A stretch of DNA of 64,000 nucleotides. Source: Daucus carota subsp. sativus (lineage: Eukaryota; Streptophyta; Magnoliopsida; Apiales; Apiaceae). The notes under the pieces were generated by a model. It saw only the letters and a program-made list of their open reading frames with translations. It made no database searches and had not been told where the DNA came from. Below are positions 46,553 to 60,529 of this stretch, one piece after another. The translations under genes and the position numbers were made by a program. The DNA is taken from positions 6,349,131 through 6,413,130 of the forward strand of contig NC_030381.2 in the NCBI RefSeq assembly GCF_001625215.2, read 5' to 3'. The stretch's first letter is position 1, and every line of letters begins with the position of its first letter.

Positions 46553-46699
46553 TCACCTTTTTGTTTCAAGTTGTATCATTGACTTGATAAGCTCAAAGTG
46601 ATCGTCAATGAGGTGGCTTCATAGATCAAAGTGATATGCACTTGCTTGAGCCCACCTAATAATCAATAATGATTTTCATGATCCTGTCATAAATAAAAT

Positions 46700-47960
46700 G
46701 ATGCAAAACTTATTGTTCTTTTCTCTAATAAAATATGGAATAATCACTTCTTCATTGTCTGAAATCATGGAAAAATAAAATGCCTTCATATCTGCGTTAT
46801 ATTGTCTTGAAAATCTATGGTTTCAACCCGTATACTTTTGATAAGCTTAAAAACTTTGTCTTCTGCAATTGAACTATAATCATACAGAACCTTTAGATAT
46901 ACTTTATCATCCAAATATCCAGGTAAGAAGCACTATTTATATTTGATTGGTGCAATTTCCAATTTTCTTAAGTAGTGCAATGAGAATCCTTATTCTTACA
47001 AATTTTGCAACAGGCGAAAAGGTTATGTTGTAGATTTTGATCAGCTTACACTTAATAAAAGTCTGCAACCAGAGCTGTGTATTTGGTGAGTATACTACGA
47101 TAAGGAGAGAAAAGATAGAAAACACTGCAACAAAGTGCAAAACATTAATGTTTTAAACAAGTTGCAAAAATCTGTTAACATTGTTAGGAAAACTCGGCAA
47201 TCGACTTCACTTCTTCTGAGCCATCATCAATCCTGAGTGATTTATTAAAGCTTTCAAGAACAAGCATGACTATTTTTCCCCAGAAAGTTGCGGTAAAGGA
47301 ACCTTTAACAAAAAATTGAATAAAGTTAGCGATGGATGGAAACTGTAAAATATGGAAGCCTCGGAATGTATGATACAGTTTCCATCCATCGAAGAAATCG
47401 CAAATGCTTACACTGAGCTGCATTTGGTCAAGAAAACTCTCTTGAGGTGAACTTTTTTACTTTTGGTTTTTCAATGCATTTATTCTGGTAATAACAAGTT
47501 TTTAAATGAATCTGATAGGAGAAGTTGTGCCAATTGAAATTGGTTACTTTTAATTCTAGGAACTATACTACAAAACATAGCTCAGAAAGCCTGCCACAAA
47601 GCAAATTTTCAGTTTCGTGAGCCACAAATCAGTACTCTAAGTGGTTTGACTTTTTAACATATTTCTAAGTCTTTTAACCGCATAGTTAAAAAAAATTATT
47701 ATTATTAATTTTTTTAAAATAAAAATATATGATTAATATTATAGTTTGGAAAAAGAAAATTTTATAAATAAAAATTTTAGCTAAGCGGTCAAATGACTTG
47801 GAAGTGTATGCCAAAAATTCAAGCGACTTATATTTCAAAACTGAAGGATACTTAACTAAGCAGTTTCAAAATTTCAGACGCACGAAATGGAATAAGAAAT
47901 ACATGTAAATAAATTGGTCTCATTCAATATTTCAAGGACTGCAGGTTAAATTGAACAAAA
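46700..47960. other. Spacer with one perfect short hairpin
   Basis: AT-rich with small open frames that do not resemble proteins. The only distinct structure is the hairpin at 47330-47391. Confidence 0.45.
47330..47391. repeat. Perfect 18-bp inverted repeat (hairpin)
   Basis: CGATGGATGGAAACTGTA (47330-47347) and its exact complement (47374-47391) enclose a 26-base loop. No neighbouring transposon ends. It could be a small-RNA hairpin or an inverted duplication; no further evidence. Confidence 0.7.
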
Positions 47961-47962
47961 CT

Positions 47963-48355
47963 ATAAGAGTATCTCCAACCATACAAACCCTTTAACTAAA
48001 AAATGAGTTTGCATTCTAAATATAAAAAATTTAGTCAATATGTTGAAAAAATGTACTCCAACCACATGTACATGTTGTCTATAATTTTAGCCAACCTCGT
48101 ATGGATGGCTATATTTGTCAAACCTCTACAAGGCTGTAAGAAATCTGTAGGATGATTGCACATCATTTATTACCATATTAAACTGATATATTCTATTTTA
48201 ACAAATTAAAATATTAATAACATTCTATTTTTAAATTATAGCCAACCAATATAGTCAATACTATTGAAGTACAATGTCTTATAGGTTCAGCAAATTTTAC
48301 ATAATGTTTTATAGGTTCAATTTAGCCAACGATTATAGCCAACACCGTTCTAACC
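47963..48355. repeat. Dispersed repeat, copy 2 (AAGAGTATCTCCAACC family)
   Basis: The same element as 35727-36100, moderately diverged, and extending further on the right to AACACCGTTCTAACCC. Noncoding. Confidence 0.75.
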
Positions 48356-48488
48356 CTCCTTTAACACCCAGAAATTACATAAAACCAAGTCTACAATTCT
48401 AATCTGTGCTAAAGAGAGTAGAGTCTTATCAAATAAACTGTTTTCTTTGACCCACCATACAAGAATCTTCCAAAACTCTCAAGAAAAA

Positions 48489-49304
48489 AGGGTTAATTAT
48501 CAAACTCATCATTAAAGTCGACAAATAGTATCAACTTCATCATTGAAGTCGACAAATAGTATCAACTTCATCACTGATCTCCACCGAGTCTCAAGTTGCT
48601 CATTAAACTCGCTTAATAGTATCAAACTCATCACTGCCGTTAAAAAAAGTAACGGAAGTATAGACGGAATGACAAGCTGTTGACGTGGCACATTAATAAA
48701 AAAGACTAAAGAAAAACAAATGAAAGAAAATAAAAAAAGAAGAAGAAAAAGTAAAAAATAGAAAGGAAGAAAGTAAACAACAAGAGTAAAAAAACGTGAA
48801 TAGTAGCTTAAGTCTAATTTTTATCTGAAGTGGACTACTGTAATATTTTACCAGTTCGAAGTGATCGGGATTGTAAAAATTAAAAAATATTTTTTTGCCA
48901 ACAATAATATTCACATAAATAAAATTTATTAAAAGAGAAAACATTTCAATATTATTCAAAAATAATTATAATCTAATAAAAAACATAAAAGTTAATCTTG
49001 GATGTTTAGTTAATTATATTTTAAAATTTAGTTCCATGCATTTATTTAGATAATTATATCCTAAAATTAATTTAATAAAAAGATTGCATACTTTATTTTT
49101 ATATAAACTTCAAATTATGTGGTCTGCCACGTGTCAAACCCTACAGCCAATCTGTCATTCCGTTATACTTCCGTTACTTTTTTTAACGGCAGTGATGAGT
49201 TTGATATCATTAAACGAGTTTAATGAGCACTTGAGACCCCGTGGAGATCAGTGATGAAGTTGATACCATTTGTTGACTTGAGTGATTAGTTTGATAATTA
49301 ACCC
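48489..49304. mobile_element. Mutator-like nonautonomous element with long TIRs
   Basis: Terminal inverted repeats of about 180-200 bp (left 48490-48691, right 49124-49304) begin GGGTTAATTATCAAACTCAT. Shared blocks include TAACGGAAGTATA/TATACTTCCGTTA and ACGTGGCA/TGCCACGT. The flanks carry a 9-bp duplication CAAGAAAAA (48480-48488, 49305-49313), the size expected for Mutator-like elements. The interior of about 430 bp is AT-rich and noncoding. The left arm has an extra 33-bp internal duplication. Confidence 0.75.
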
Positions 49305-49358
49305 CAAGAAAAAGTTCTCACCGGTCCAGATATGCATAAAATAAAATTTATTATTAAT

Positions 49359-49688
49359 GCGAGAATAGGGGTGTTAGACCCATTATCACAAATTTATTAT
49401 TAATGTCCAGAATATCATGATTTAAAAAATAAATTCGAATACCATTTATTAATACTATATCATCTCAAAGTTAAAGAAAGAATAGAATCTTACTTCTTAA
49501 TGATCGAAAAACACTAAACCAGAATGCGAGAATAGGGGTGTTAGACCCATTATCACAAATTTATTATTAATGTCCAGAATATCATGATTTAAAAAATAAA
49601 TTCGAATACCATTTATTAATACTATATCATCTCAGAGTTAAAAGAAAGAATAGAATCTTACTTCTTAATGATCGAAAAACACTAAACC
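49359..49688. repeat. Tandem duplication, 167-bp unit
   Basis: GCGAGAATAGGGGTGTTAGA starts both units (49359 and 49526), which differ by only a couple of bases. Recent; noncoding in frames I can interpret. Confidence 0.9.
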
Positions 49689-49832
49689 ATCCGGCGTTTT
49701 CTTCCAAAATTAAATCCAATGCTAATAACTGCTATTTGAGACATTTTTTATTAACTATGTTATTTTGAACATTACTTATGTAGTATTTTATATCGTAAAA
49801 TATACAGTTTTATCAGTTTTCTTAAAAGAGTA

Positions 49833-50004
49833 CTCCCTCTGTTTTTTAATATATTATTTTTTAAATTTTCCTTTTCTAAATTAAACTATCCTTTACCTAC
49901 TTTTATTCAAATTTTTTTTTTAAAAAATAATAGTTTTAAGGGTCCAATCAAAACACATTGAAATATGTGCAAAAAGTCAAACGTCATATTAAAAAAAAAA
50001 GGAG
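49833..50004. mobile_element. Short MITE, CTCCCTCTG end
   Basis: Left end CTCCCTCTGTTTTTTAATAT and right end ATATTAAAAAAAAAAGGAG are imperfect inverted repeats flanked by TA. Degenerate Stowaway-like element. Confidence 0.55.
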
Positions 50005-50332
50005 TAAATAAATACACTGTATATGACTATCTTCCAGGATATCTAATTTAAAAGTACGTATCTGAGATATTAATTCATCCGTACACAATAAAATTCAAAA
50101 TAATGATAAGAAAAAGGTGATTTCGTCTTCGCAAAAAGAACGAAAGAATTTTTATGTCTTTAAATATGTCCACGTTGTATTAAAAAAAAACAAACAATGC
50201 GCACGTTGTTAGCGAGTCCAATATATTTATTCAGGAGACACCTCACCAAATCAGATATACATGTTAAAATATCAAAACCGAGACCAACAATTCCGATCAA
50301 TACATATTTAAAAAATCTTTATAATTCTGTAC

Positions 50333-50612
50333 TCCCTCTGTCCCTCTAGATTGTTTACAGTTTCCTCTTTTGGATGTCCCCCTTATTTTTTTACATTACA
50401 CAATTTTCCTAAATTAGTTAATAGGTCTCACCACTTTCCCACTTTTTCTTACCTTTCACACTATTTTTACTCCACTAGATCCTTTTTATATATTAAAAAT
50501 CAATGGGTCCCACCACTTCACCCACTTTTCTTTCTCTTTTCCAATACTTTATACATATTTCTTAACCTCCGTGCCCAAACTCAATGTAAACTATTGAGAG
50601 GGACGGAGGGAG
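50333..50612. mobile_element. Stowaway-like MITE upstream of NRS/ER
   Basis: CTCCCTCTGTCCCTCTAG ... GAGAGGGACGGAGGGAG with TA flanks; the interior matches 5010-5290 and 41693-41995. It ends about 320 bp before the NRS/ER start codon, so it may lie in that promoter. Confidence 0.88.
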
Positions 50613-50932
50613 TAACATTTTGTTAAAAATTCATACAAAATCAAAATAAGATGCAACCGAATTAAATATATAGATTGAAAATGAATACACACTTTAAAAT
50701 TAATTAAAAAAATATGAATATTACATGGATCTCAAAAATCCGATCCGCAGATCTGCAAGTGACACCTCCCACGTCACCCCACACGCATTTACTACAACTG
50801 CTGTAATAATTGGGCCGTAAAATCTCTACTCATAAACACACATGTGTCAACTCTACTCTGGAAACACATAATCCCCAAACATAGGAATCAAGAACCTCAA
50901 TTCCCTCAGATCCAATCACCCCAACCTCAACC

Positions 50933-52572
50933 ATGTCTCTCTCAGTCAACGGCTCCTCGCCCAAACTCAACTTCTTAATCTACGGCCGCACAGGCTGGAT
51001 CGGTGGGCTCCTCGGCAAGCTCTGCGAATCCCAAAACATAAGCTACTCCTACGGCTCCGGTCGTCTCGAGAACCGCGCCTCGATCTTATCCGACATTGAT
51101 ACCATCAAACCCACCCATGTTTTTAATGCTGCTGGTGTCACTGGAAGACCCAATGTTGATTGGTGTGAGTCTCACAAAGTGGAGACTGTCCGAACTAATG
51201 TTGTCGGCACTCTTACACTGGCGGATGTTTGTAGAGAGAAGGGGCTTGTGGTGATTAATTATGCGACTGGGTGTATTTTTGAGTACGATGAGAAGCATCC
51301 ACTTGGGTCGGGTGTTGGGTTTAAGGAGGAGGATGTTCCTAATTTTGTGGGCTCTTATTATTCCAAGACCAAAGCTATGGTATGTGTGTTTTAATGTTCT
51401 TGTGTTTAAGATCATGTTTTTTTTTTATTTTAAATTTATGGTTGCATGTCTTGTTTATGTTATTGTTAGACCTTGGAGTGTTTGATGATGGGGGTATGAT
51501 TAAGTTATTGTTTGTTGGGGGTGATTATGTTTGGAGACCTTGTGTGGCTTTGATTCTTGTTGGAGCGGCTTTTCGAGGTTTATTATGTGTAATTGAAATT
51601 GATTGTGGTTTTGAATGGGAATTTGTGGCTACTTTGTGTTTAAAGGAGCTGGAATGATGAGTTGATTGGTTTGTGGTTTATTGTCGGAGATTGTTGTAGC
51701 TTAGCTCTTGATTAATCTTGATTAAGCTATTGATTAATGCATGATCCGAGCTTTTGCAACATGAGTACTGAAGTCCTTTAATGTTGCATAGTAAGATATG
51801 AGTTTGAATAAGGTATTGATTAATGCATGATCCGAGGTTTTGCAACATGATACCAAAGTCCTTTAATGTTGCTTAGTAAGATATGAGTTTATACGATAAG
51901 ACAATTGGTCATCCGGTCTTGTTTTGGAAATGTTGTTTTGTTTGAACTTTTGTAACTATTATGTTCTGATAAACATTGGTAAGATAGAATGATAGAGTAA
52001 TAGGTGTGATTGTATACATGTTATATGTGTGAATGGTAAAGTTATTTTCTCAGTCCTTGAAAATTTGAACCAGTCCTATTTTGCTGATACTTGTTGCTTA
52101 TTTCCCTGTTATTTTGAAGGTCGAGGATTTGCTTTCAAATTATGAGAATGTATGCACTCTGCGTGTCAGGATGCCAATATCATCTGATTTGTCTAATCCT
52201 CGAAATTTCATAACGAAGATCACTCGATATGAGAAGGTTGTAAACATACCAAACTCAATGACAATCTTGGATGAACTTCTCCCCATTTCCATAGAGATGG
52301 CAAAAAGGAACCTCACTGGAATATGGAACTTCACAAATCCCGGGGTAGTCAGCCACAATGAGATTCTAGAGATGTACAGGGATTACATTGACCCATACTT
52401 CACATGGAAGAACTTTAATCTTGAGGAGCAGGCAAAAGTGATTATTGCCCCAAGGAGCAACAATGAGCTCGATGCCACCAAACTGAAGACCGAGTTTCCA
52501 GAACTCTTGTCCATTAAGGAGTCCCTTATACAAAATGTATTCAAGCCAAATCAAAAGACATCCGTGGCTTGA
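50933..52572 (+). CDS. UER1: Bifunctional UDP-4-keto-6-deoxyglucose 3,5-epimerase/4-reductase (NRS/ER)
   Basis: Complete two-exon gene: 50933-51379 and 52120-52572, 299 residues, matching the family length of about 300. A Rossmann fold starts with GRTGWIG (Gly18, 21, 24; NADP(H) binding), followed by NAAGVTGRPNVDWCE and NYATGCIFEYD. The extended-SDR catalytic pair YSKTK (Tyr143, Lys147) sits just before the splice site. Downstream are LRVRMPISSDL, NSMTILDELLP and GIWNFTNPGVVSHNEILE. The enzyme converts UDP-4-keto-6-deoxyglucose to UDP-L-rhamnose in the cytosol, supplying pectin and flavonoid glycosylation. The intron (740 bp) has GT-AG ends. The gene is convergent with the subtilase; the stop codons are about 390 bp apart. 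Confidence 0.96.
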
Positions 52573-52959
52573 CAATCGTAGCTGTGTTTTTGTTGCCCAA
52601 TTATATTATTACGATTTGATTATAGTTCAGGAGATTGATGGATCTCGATTTCCTACTGTCATTTTACATGCATATTACTATATTTTGATATTGAATGTTG
52701 TATTTGTGTTATATGATGATCAATAAATTATAAATGGAGTGTTATTTTGATATCTTTGTTTTGCCGTTATCCGCTCTTGTTTGTTTGTAATACATACAGA
52801 TTTATTAAGTGTGTATTTTAGTTTTGCAGTCATTTTATCTGTAAAAAATACATGTAGGCGAGCAAATATACCCTCTGATTTTATTTCTTTAGGATTTCAG
52901 ACACACTCTGGATGTTGAGTTACAGTGTTAACCTTCATCTTGTTGGTATTTTATCTGAT

Positions 52960-56089
<3,130 letters not shown>

Positions 56090-56150
56090 TGTTGTACTGA
56101 ACACTGTCGATGAGCAAAGTGAGATATGATTTTTGAGTTAAAAGACTTGA

Positions 56151-56160
56151 CTATTTATAG
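56151..56160 (-). promoter_or_regulatory. TATA box of the subtilase gene
   Basis: CTATAAATAG on the minus strand, 62 bp upstream of the ATG; the leader must be short. Confidence 0.75.
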
Positions 56161-57125
56161 AGCGGGCTAGCTTTGATAATAGTGATGTCTATATCATGCC
56201 TCCGACCTTTGCTGGTAAGTTACTTGTTGCTAAAAAATGTTTCTGTTCAGCGATCATCGCCGCCTTCTTTTGATATTATAACAACATTTGGTTTTCTGGA
56301 TGGATTTTCTTCTGGTCTTGGTTATGAATATGTAACATACCTTTGTTTTTACCTAACAAGCCACGAGATTGGTCTTTTTATCTTTTATGGTTTCAACAAT
56401 GCTGGAGGAAACTCATATGAATCGGATAAAACATCAATAAAGCAAACCAATGCGATTGCCAGGCAAATTATTTTAAACAGTCTCTTTATGCAGAAAGATA
56501 TTTTAAGATAAAATGTATCATGTTCGCTTAGGATTATTTAGAGGAAAAATGCGAGGTACCCCAAAAAATTAACCCAAATTCTTTTCCCAAATAACATCTC
56601 GAAATATGATTGGCTGTATTCACTCCAATGATAACGAGATTCCCCTTGTATATATACATTAATCACCCGATCATAATTTTCCACTTGTCTGTTATATCAT
56701 TTGGTAAAGAAATTTGGGAAATTTTTTTGGGGCACGGTTTAACTTGTAATGAAGAGCGACATTGATAGATCAACACATGAAATCATAACAAAATACGGGG
56801 TTTACAACGTACTGAAAGGTATGATAATCCTGAAGGCAGAAGTTCTGGTGTAATTTGTTGTGAAGTGCTTGTTTTAAGCTTGATTGTACACAAGGAAATG
56901 TAGCTATCACTTGTGTTTCATTTGTATCATCGAACTAGCTAGTTATATATAGTGTTTCTTTGGACATTCTGTAACCAGTATGGCAATGTCTTTCATTCTT
57001 TTTACTCTTCTTAAGTTAGCAACACAATTCCGAGAATACACAAAGTACAGGTCTGAAGATCCAAAGTTCTTGATTTAAAATTTTTTAGCTAAACTATTAT
57101 GCGCCTGGTATATGCGAAACTGGGG
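56161..57125. other. Spacer upstream of the subtilase
   Basis: An open frame at 56173-56511 (plus) has no recognisable similarity and no start context. No repeats found. The proximal part probably carries subtilase regulatory sequence. Confidence 0.4.
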
Positions 57126-57376
57126 TGTTAATTGACCAATTCTTCTAAAATCTCAGGAGGGCTTAACATGATCATATTACATTCTAACATTCCCTCTCAC
57201 CCGAAAGTCCATTTATGGGTTGAGAGTGGATCACCACGCTCATCTTTTGGGGCATAACATCGCCTAACTCGAGTCTCCCACGAGCCTAAACTCTAATATC
57301 ATGTTAAGGAGCCAATTCTCCTAAAATCTCAAGATATTAGGATGAGGATTTACCAAGATCATATTATATTCTCACA
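57126..57376 (-). mobile_element. TRIM (terminal-repeat retrotransposon in miniature)
   Basis: Read on the minus strand: a 75-bp LTR starting TGTGAGAATATAATATGATC and ending TTAACA (57376-57302); a degenerate primer-binding site TGATATTAGAG next to it; about 100 bp of interior; a polypurine tract GTGAGAGGGAA; and a 64-bp second LTR starting TGTTAGAATGTAATATGATC (57189-57126). It has no coding capacity. LTR divergence and the lack of a clear target duplication mean it is old. Confidence 0.65.
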
Positions 57377-58073
57377 TAAGGCAGTGCACGTGTATTAATA
57401 TCCAAATATTAATACACATCATGTCATGCAGGGGAACTGTTCAAAACCTGGCCGGAGCGAACCTGATATTTTCGGTACTGATACTGGACCAGATCGGAAA
57501 AGAATCGACCCCGACCAGCCTAGACCGGAAAGGACGGTAGGTGATAATGACACTTTAATATTATTATGAAAACAATTATCTGATCATACGTTTTAATTTT
57601 AATCGTTCAGCAATGTGTGTGATGAAAATTAAGTATCTATATTGAAGGCTAAAATGCCTGTTGGGTGTTGATTGTTGCGTGGTGCAATCAGCTGGTTCTG
57701 GTATTAATTTCGACGAGATAGTACGTCGAAAATAATTAATTTCGATCATATCCTGGATGTTATAGGCGTCGAAATTAGTTAATATATCAAAAAATGTAAT
57801 GACAACACTGCACATGTCATAAACAACATGTGCACATAGAAATATTAAATAACACAAATAAAAATAAGGAAACCGGTCCATTCCGGGGATTTTCCGGTTG
57901 GACCGGACCACATATACATTATACAATGTTTTTAAATAAAAAATTAATGTTTAAATTTTTATTTAATAAAGAAAATTTGTAAAAATAAGTTTTAAGACTA
58001 TTTTATATACATCTTGTAATGCATGTTAATCAAAGAAAAAAACTTTAAAAAAAATGGGACGGAATAAATATTA
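57377..58073. other. Spacer with GGACCGG/CCGGTCC-rich patches
   Basis: Short stretches at about 57440-57535 and 57870-57910 are rich in CCGG, GACCGG and related inverted motifs, suggesting a degraded transposable element spanning both. Between them is a run of ATTTCGAC/GTCGAAAT half-repeats (57707-57775). No gene. Confidence 0.35.
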
Positions 58074-58318
58074 CTCCCACTGTCCCTTTCATTTTTTTTA
58101 CGGTTCTTTTACATTGCTCGGAACGCATTTTGAGGCGCATATAAAACACAGTTTCATAATTTATTTTTCAAACTTTTTTTATATTAAAATTTAAACATTA
58201 AATTTTTGTCCAGAAAAAAAAAAGTTCAAAATAATTTATCAAACTATATTTTATGAGAGCATTAGAATGTATGTCAGAGTCCTCATCTCCCACTAAACAA
58301 TTGAAGGGGCGAATGGAG
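58074..58318. mobile_element. Degenerate Stowaway-like MITE
   Basis: Left end CTCCCACTGTCCCTTTCATT and right end GAAGGGGCGAATGGAG in inverted orientation, flanked by TA. Only moderately matched. Confidence 0.5.
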
Positions 58319-58391
58319 TATTTAACAATAAAATTGAACATGTTTAGCAAATGTATTTTAAAGCTATATACATAAGTATCTAACACATTTA

Positions 58392-58753
58392 GGTACTGTT
58401 TGGGGTTGCTGTTGCAGACAGCAACAGCAGCTTTTTGCTGAAAAACAGGTGAAAAACTGTTTTATAAATATAAAAGCAGCTTTCCCGAACATCAGTTTTT
58501 AGCTGAAAAGCTGCTGTTAGAAAAAGCAGACCCTCCCATTCTTTTAGAAAAAGCTGCTTTTCAGCTTTTGCAGAATACTGTTATAGATTTCATTATAAAA
58601 CCTCACCAAAATCATTATTTTTTTATATTATAACTCAAAATAAGTAAATATCAAAAATTAGTAAACAGTTATCTGATTTCCACAACAGCACTTATTTTAC
58701 CAACACTTTTTCTGACAACACAGCAATTTTTAACAGCACTCCCAAACAGACCC
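58392..58753. mobile_element. Tourist-like (PIF/Harbinger) MITE
   Basis: A 362-bp element with ends GGTACTGTTTGGGGTTGCTG and CAGCACTCCCAAACAGACCC, flanked by TTA on both sides (58389-58391, 58754-58756), the classic PIF/Harbinger duplication. Internal CAGCAACAGCAGCTTTT and AAAAGCTGCTTTTCAGC blocks form further inverted repeats. Confidence 0.75.
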
Positions 58754-58756
58754 TTA

Positions 58757-59513
58757 AAGCAAATTAAAATAAATAGTAAACAAAAATAATTGTATTTGGC
58801 ATATTAAACGATTCGGAAACAGAATCGCTCATCATATAGCTTATTTATTTGATTTTCAATACGATTGCATAATCAATTGGATATTTGTCTAACGAAGTTT
58901 ATTTCAAATTAGTAAAATTTGGTCCCAATTTGTTAAAAAGAGGCCCACAAATCAAATACTCCCTTACCAAAATCATCATTATTTAATTATCAAAAATTGT
59001 CCTATTATACAATTATATACTCTTTAGATATGCAACTAGACAATATGCAAAGATTTGTTAAAAATACATATCTAGAAATCACAAAAATTTCACATATATA
59101 TATATAGATGAAAAACACACAAATACATGTAAATTGTCATACAAAAATGATGAAGACAACAACATATTACAGATATATAAAGAGACTAATTAAGTCAAGT
59201 TAATCAAATGACACATATTTGATAAACAAACTCAAAAGTTTGAGATTATTATCGTGGATAATAAAAACTCAATTTTGAGATGAATGAAGAAGACTCAAGT
59301 TATCTTGAAAAATTGAAGTGTTTCTAGCCAATTTCATTTATATGATTTTCGATTATTATTTTTATAAGTTACGAAACAAATTATAGAAATACGACACACA
59401 CAAAACTCCCTTTAAAATAAAATTATTCAAATTAAAGGATTAAGGACCCACCAAAACCCTTAAAACATTCAAATGTCTCCAATACGAAACAAAAACATGT
59501 CATTTCATCGGAC
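58757..59513. other. AT-rich spacer downstream of the TCP gene
   Basis: No gene or clear repeat seen; includes the TCP 3' flank. Confidence 0.45.
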
Positions 59514-59978
59514 CTAAGGCTTCTGGTTCTGGTCTGACGACCCCGGCGCATACGGACCCTGCATCCTCATGCCAATGCCACGAGTGAGAGCCAACGGCAC
59601 AGGCCACACCTGCTGTGGCTTGCCTCCATCATTAGGCACCATCCAAAACCCTTTCCCTGGTATAAACACGGGAGTGGGACCCACAAGCGCAGATCCCGAG
59701 GTCTTCGGAACATCATCCTGGTGAACAGGCTCAGCTTTCTTTTTCTCAGGCACTTTGGGGGCCTCAGAAGACGCCCCACCAGTAGCATTAGCAAACTGAT
59801 TCGCAGTGCCACGCCCCTCCGCACGGTCTAGAAGCCACTGAAGAGTTTCATCTTCGGACTTGAAGCCCAAATCTTTCGTCAACTGGGAGATGTGAGCAGC
59901 ACATGAAGCGGACATTTTGATCTTCTTGCCCTGACCCTGCATCTTGTTGTGCTTGTCACAATCTTTAACTGGAGACAT
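59514..59978 (-). CDS. Small divergent class I TCP transcription factor
   Basis: Intronless ORF of 154 residues from ATG 59978 (MSPVKDCDKHNKMQG); an upstream in-frame TTG is not used as start here. Residues about 5-60 align with the TCP domain of class I: GKKIKMSASCAAHISQLTKD in the basic and helix I region, then LGFKSEDETLQWLLDRAE for the loop and helix II. The basic region has lost several arginines that contact DNA in typical members (family pattern KDRHxKVxGRGRRIRMP). Downstream are FIPGKGFWMVPND and a short Gly/Gln-rich end, features of small class I TCPs. These nuclear factors bind GTGGGNCC-type sites and control growth and cell division. A TATA box lies about 40-46 bp upstream and a GTGGGTCC site about 125 bp upstream. 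It is much shorter than typical TCPs, yet the frame is intact. Confidence 0.85.
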   Translation of the reverse strand: MSPVKDCDKHNKMQGQGKKIKMSASCAAHISQLTKDLGFKSEDETLQWLLDRAEGRGTANQFANATGGASSEAPKVPEKKKAEPVHQDDVPKTSGSALVGPTPVFIPGKGFWMVPNDGGKPQQVWPVPLALTRGIGMRMQGPYAPGSSDQNQKP

Positions 59979-60016
59979 GTTTGCTACACACAACTCTCTG
60001 GCAATGGACAACAGTC

Positions 60017-60024
60017 ATTATATA
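60017..60024 (-). promoter_or_regulatory. TATA box of the TCP gene
   Basis: TATATAAT on the minus strand, about 40 bp before the ATG, implying a very short 5' UTR. Confidence 0.6.
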
Positions 60025-60100
60025 GTAGCTGGACCAGGCGTTACGTGCACATATCAGAATCTGCTAGATATTATTTTGATACTGCATTTAGTTAGATTTT

Positions 60101-60108
60101 GTGGGTCC
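60101..60108. promoter_or_regulatory. Class I TCP-type site in the TCP promoter
   Basis: GTGGGTCC fits the class I TCP consensus GTGGGNCC and lies about 125 bp upstream of the TCP start codon. Autoregulation is possible but unproven. Confidence 0.4.
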
Positions 60109-60529
60109 AATGGTATATTATACGTTTCTGATGTTAACTGTCGAATAAATGTATTCTTTTAGTGGGTTTTTATTATATAGTCGATTATCTGTTTCAATAT
60201 TTGATTTTCTAAAGAATTATCTACTTTATGTAACGGCTTCATGCCAACAGTAATGACATAAAATATATAATAAAATATACTGAACAATCTCTTGAAATCC
60301 ATCATTTTATGAATTTCAAAAATATTCATCAGTATTTGAATATTTAACGGATTTTATGGATACTAAATAATATAAATTATCATCGAATTTTAAGAATAAT
60401 TTGAACTCCTGATTAAATACGATCATATTTTGTACCATAACTTAAAATCCTAATTAAATACTCCAAGATTATGATACATTTTTTAAAATCTGAGTTGAAT
60501 GCTACCAAATTTCATAAATGAAGTCTGTA

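Larger units (their letters stand above)
43018..46697 (+). repeat. Tandem gene duplication containing both kiwellin-like genes
   Basis: Two units, about 43018-44345 and 45484-46697, align through about 600 bp of upstream sequence (for example TTTTTATCAATCAGTTAAAA, TTTGCACTGGGGAG, TCATAACTTATTCGACCCCT), the coding region and the 3' flank. Unit 1 carries a MITE (43258-43457) absent from unit 2. Confidence 0.85.

Noticed and set aside
56173..56511. 112-residue ORF upstream of the subtilase
   Set aside because: No similarity recognised and an unremarkable AT-rich composition; it overlaps probable promoter sequence.
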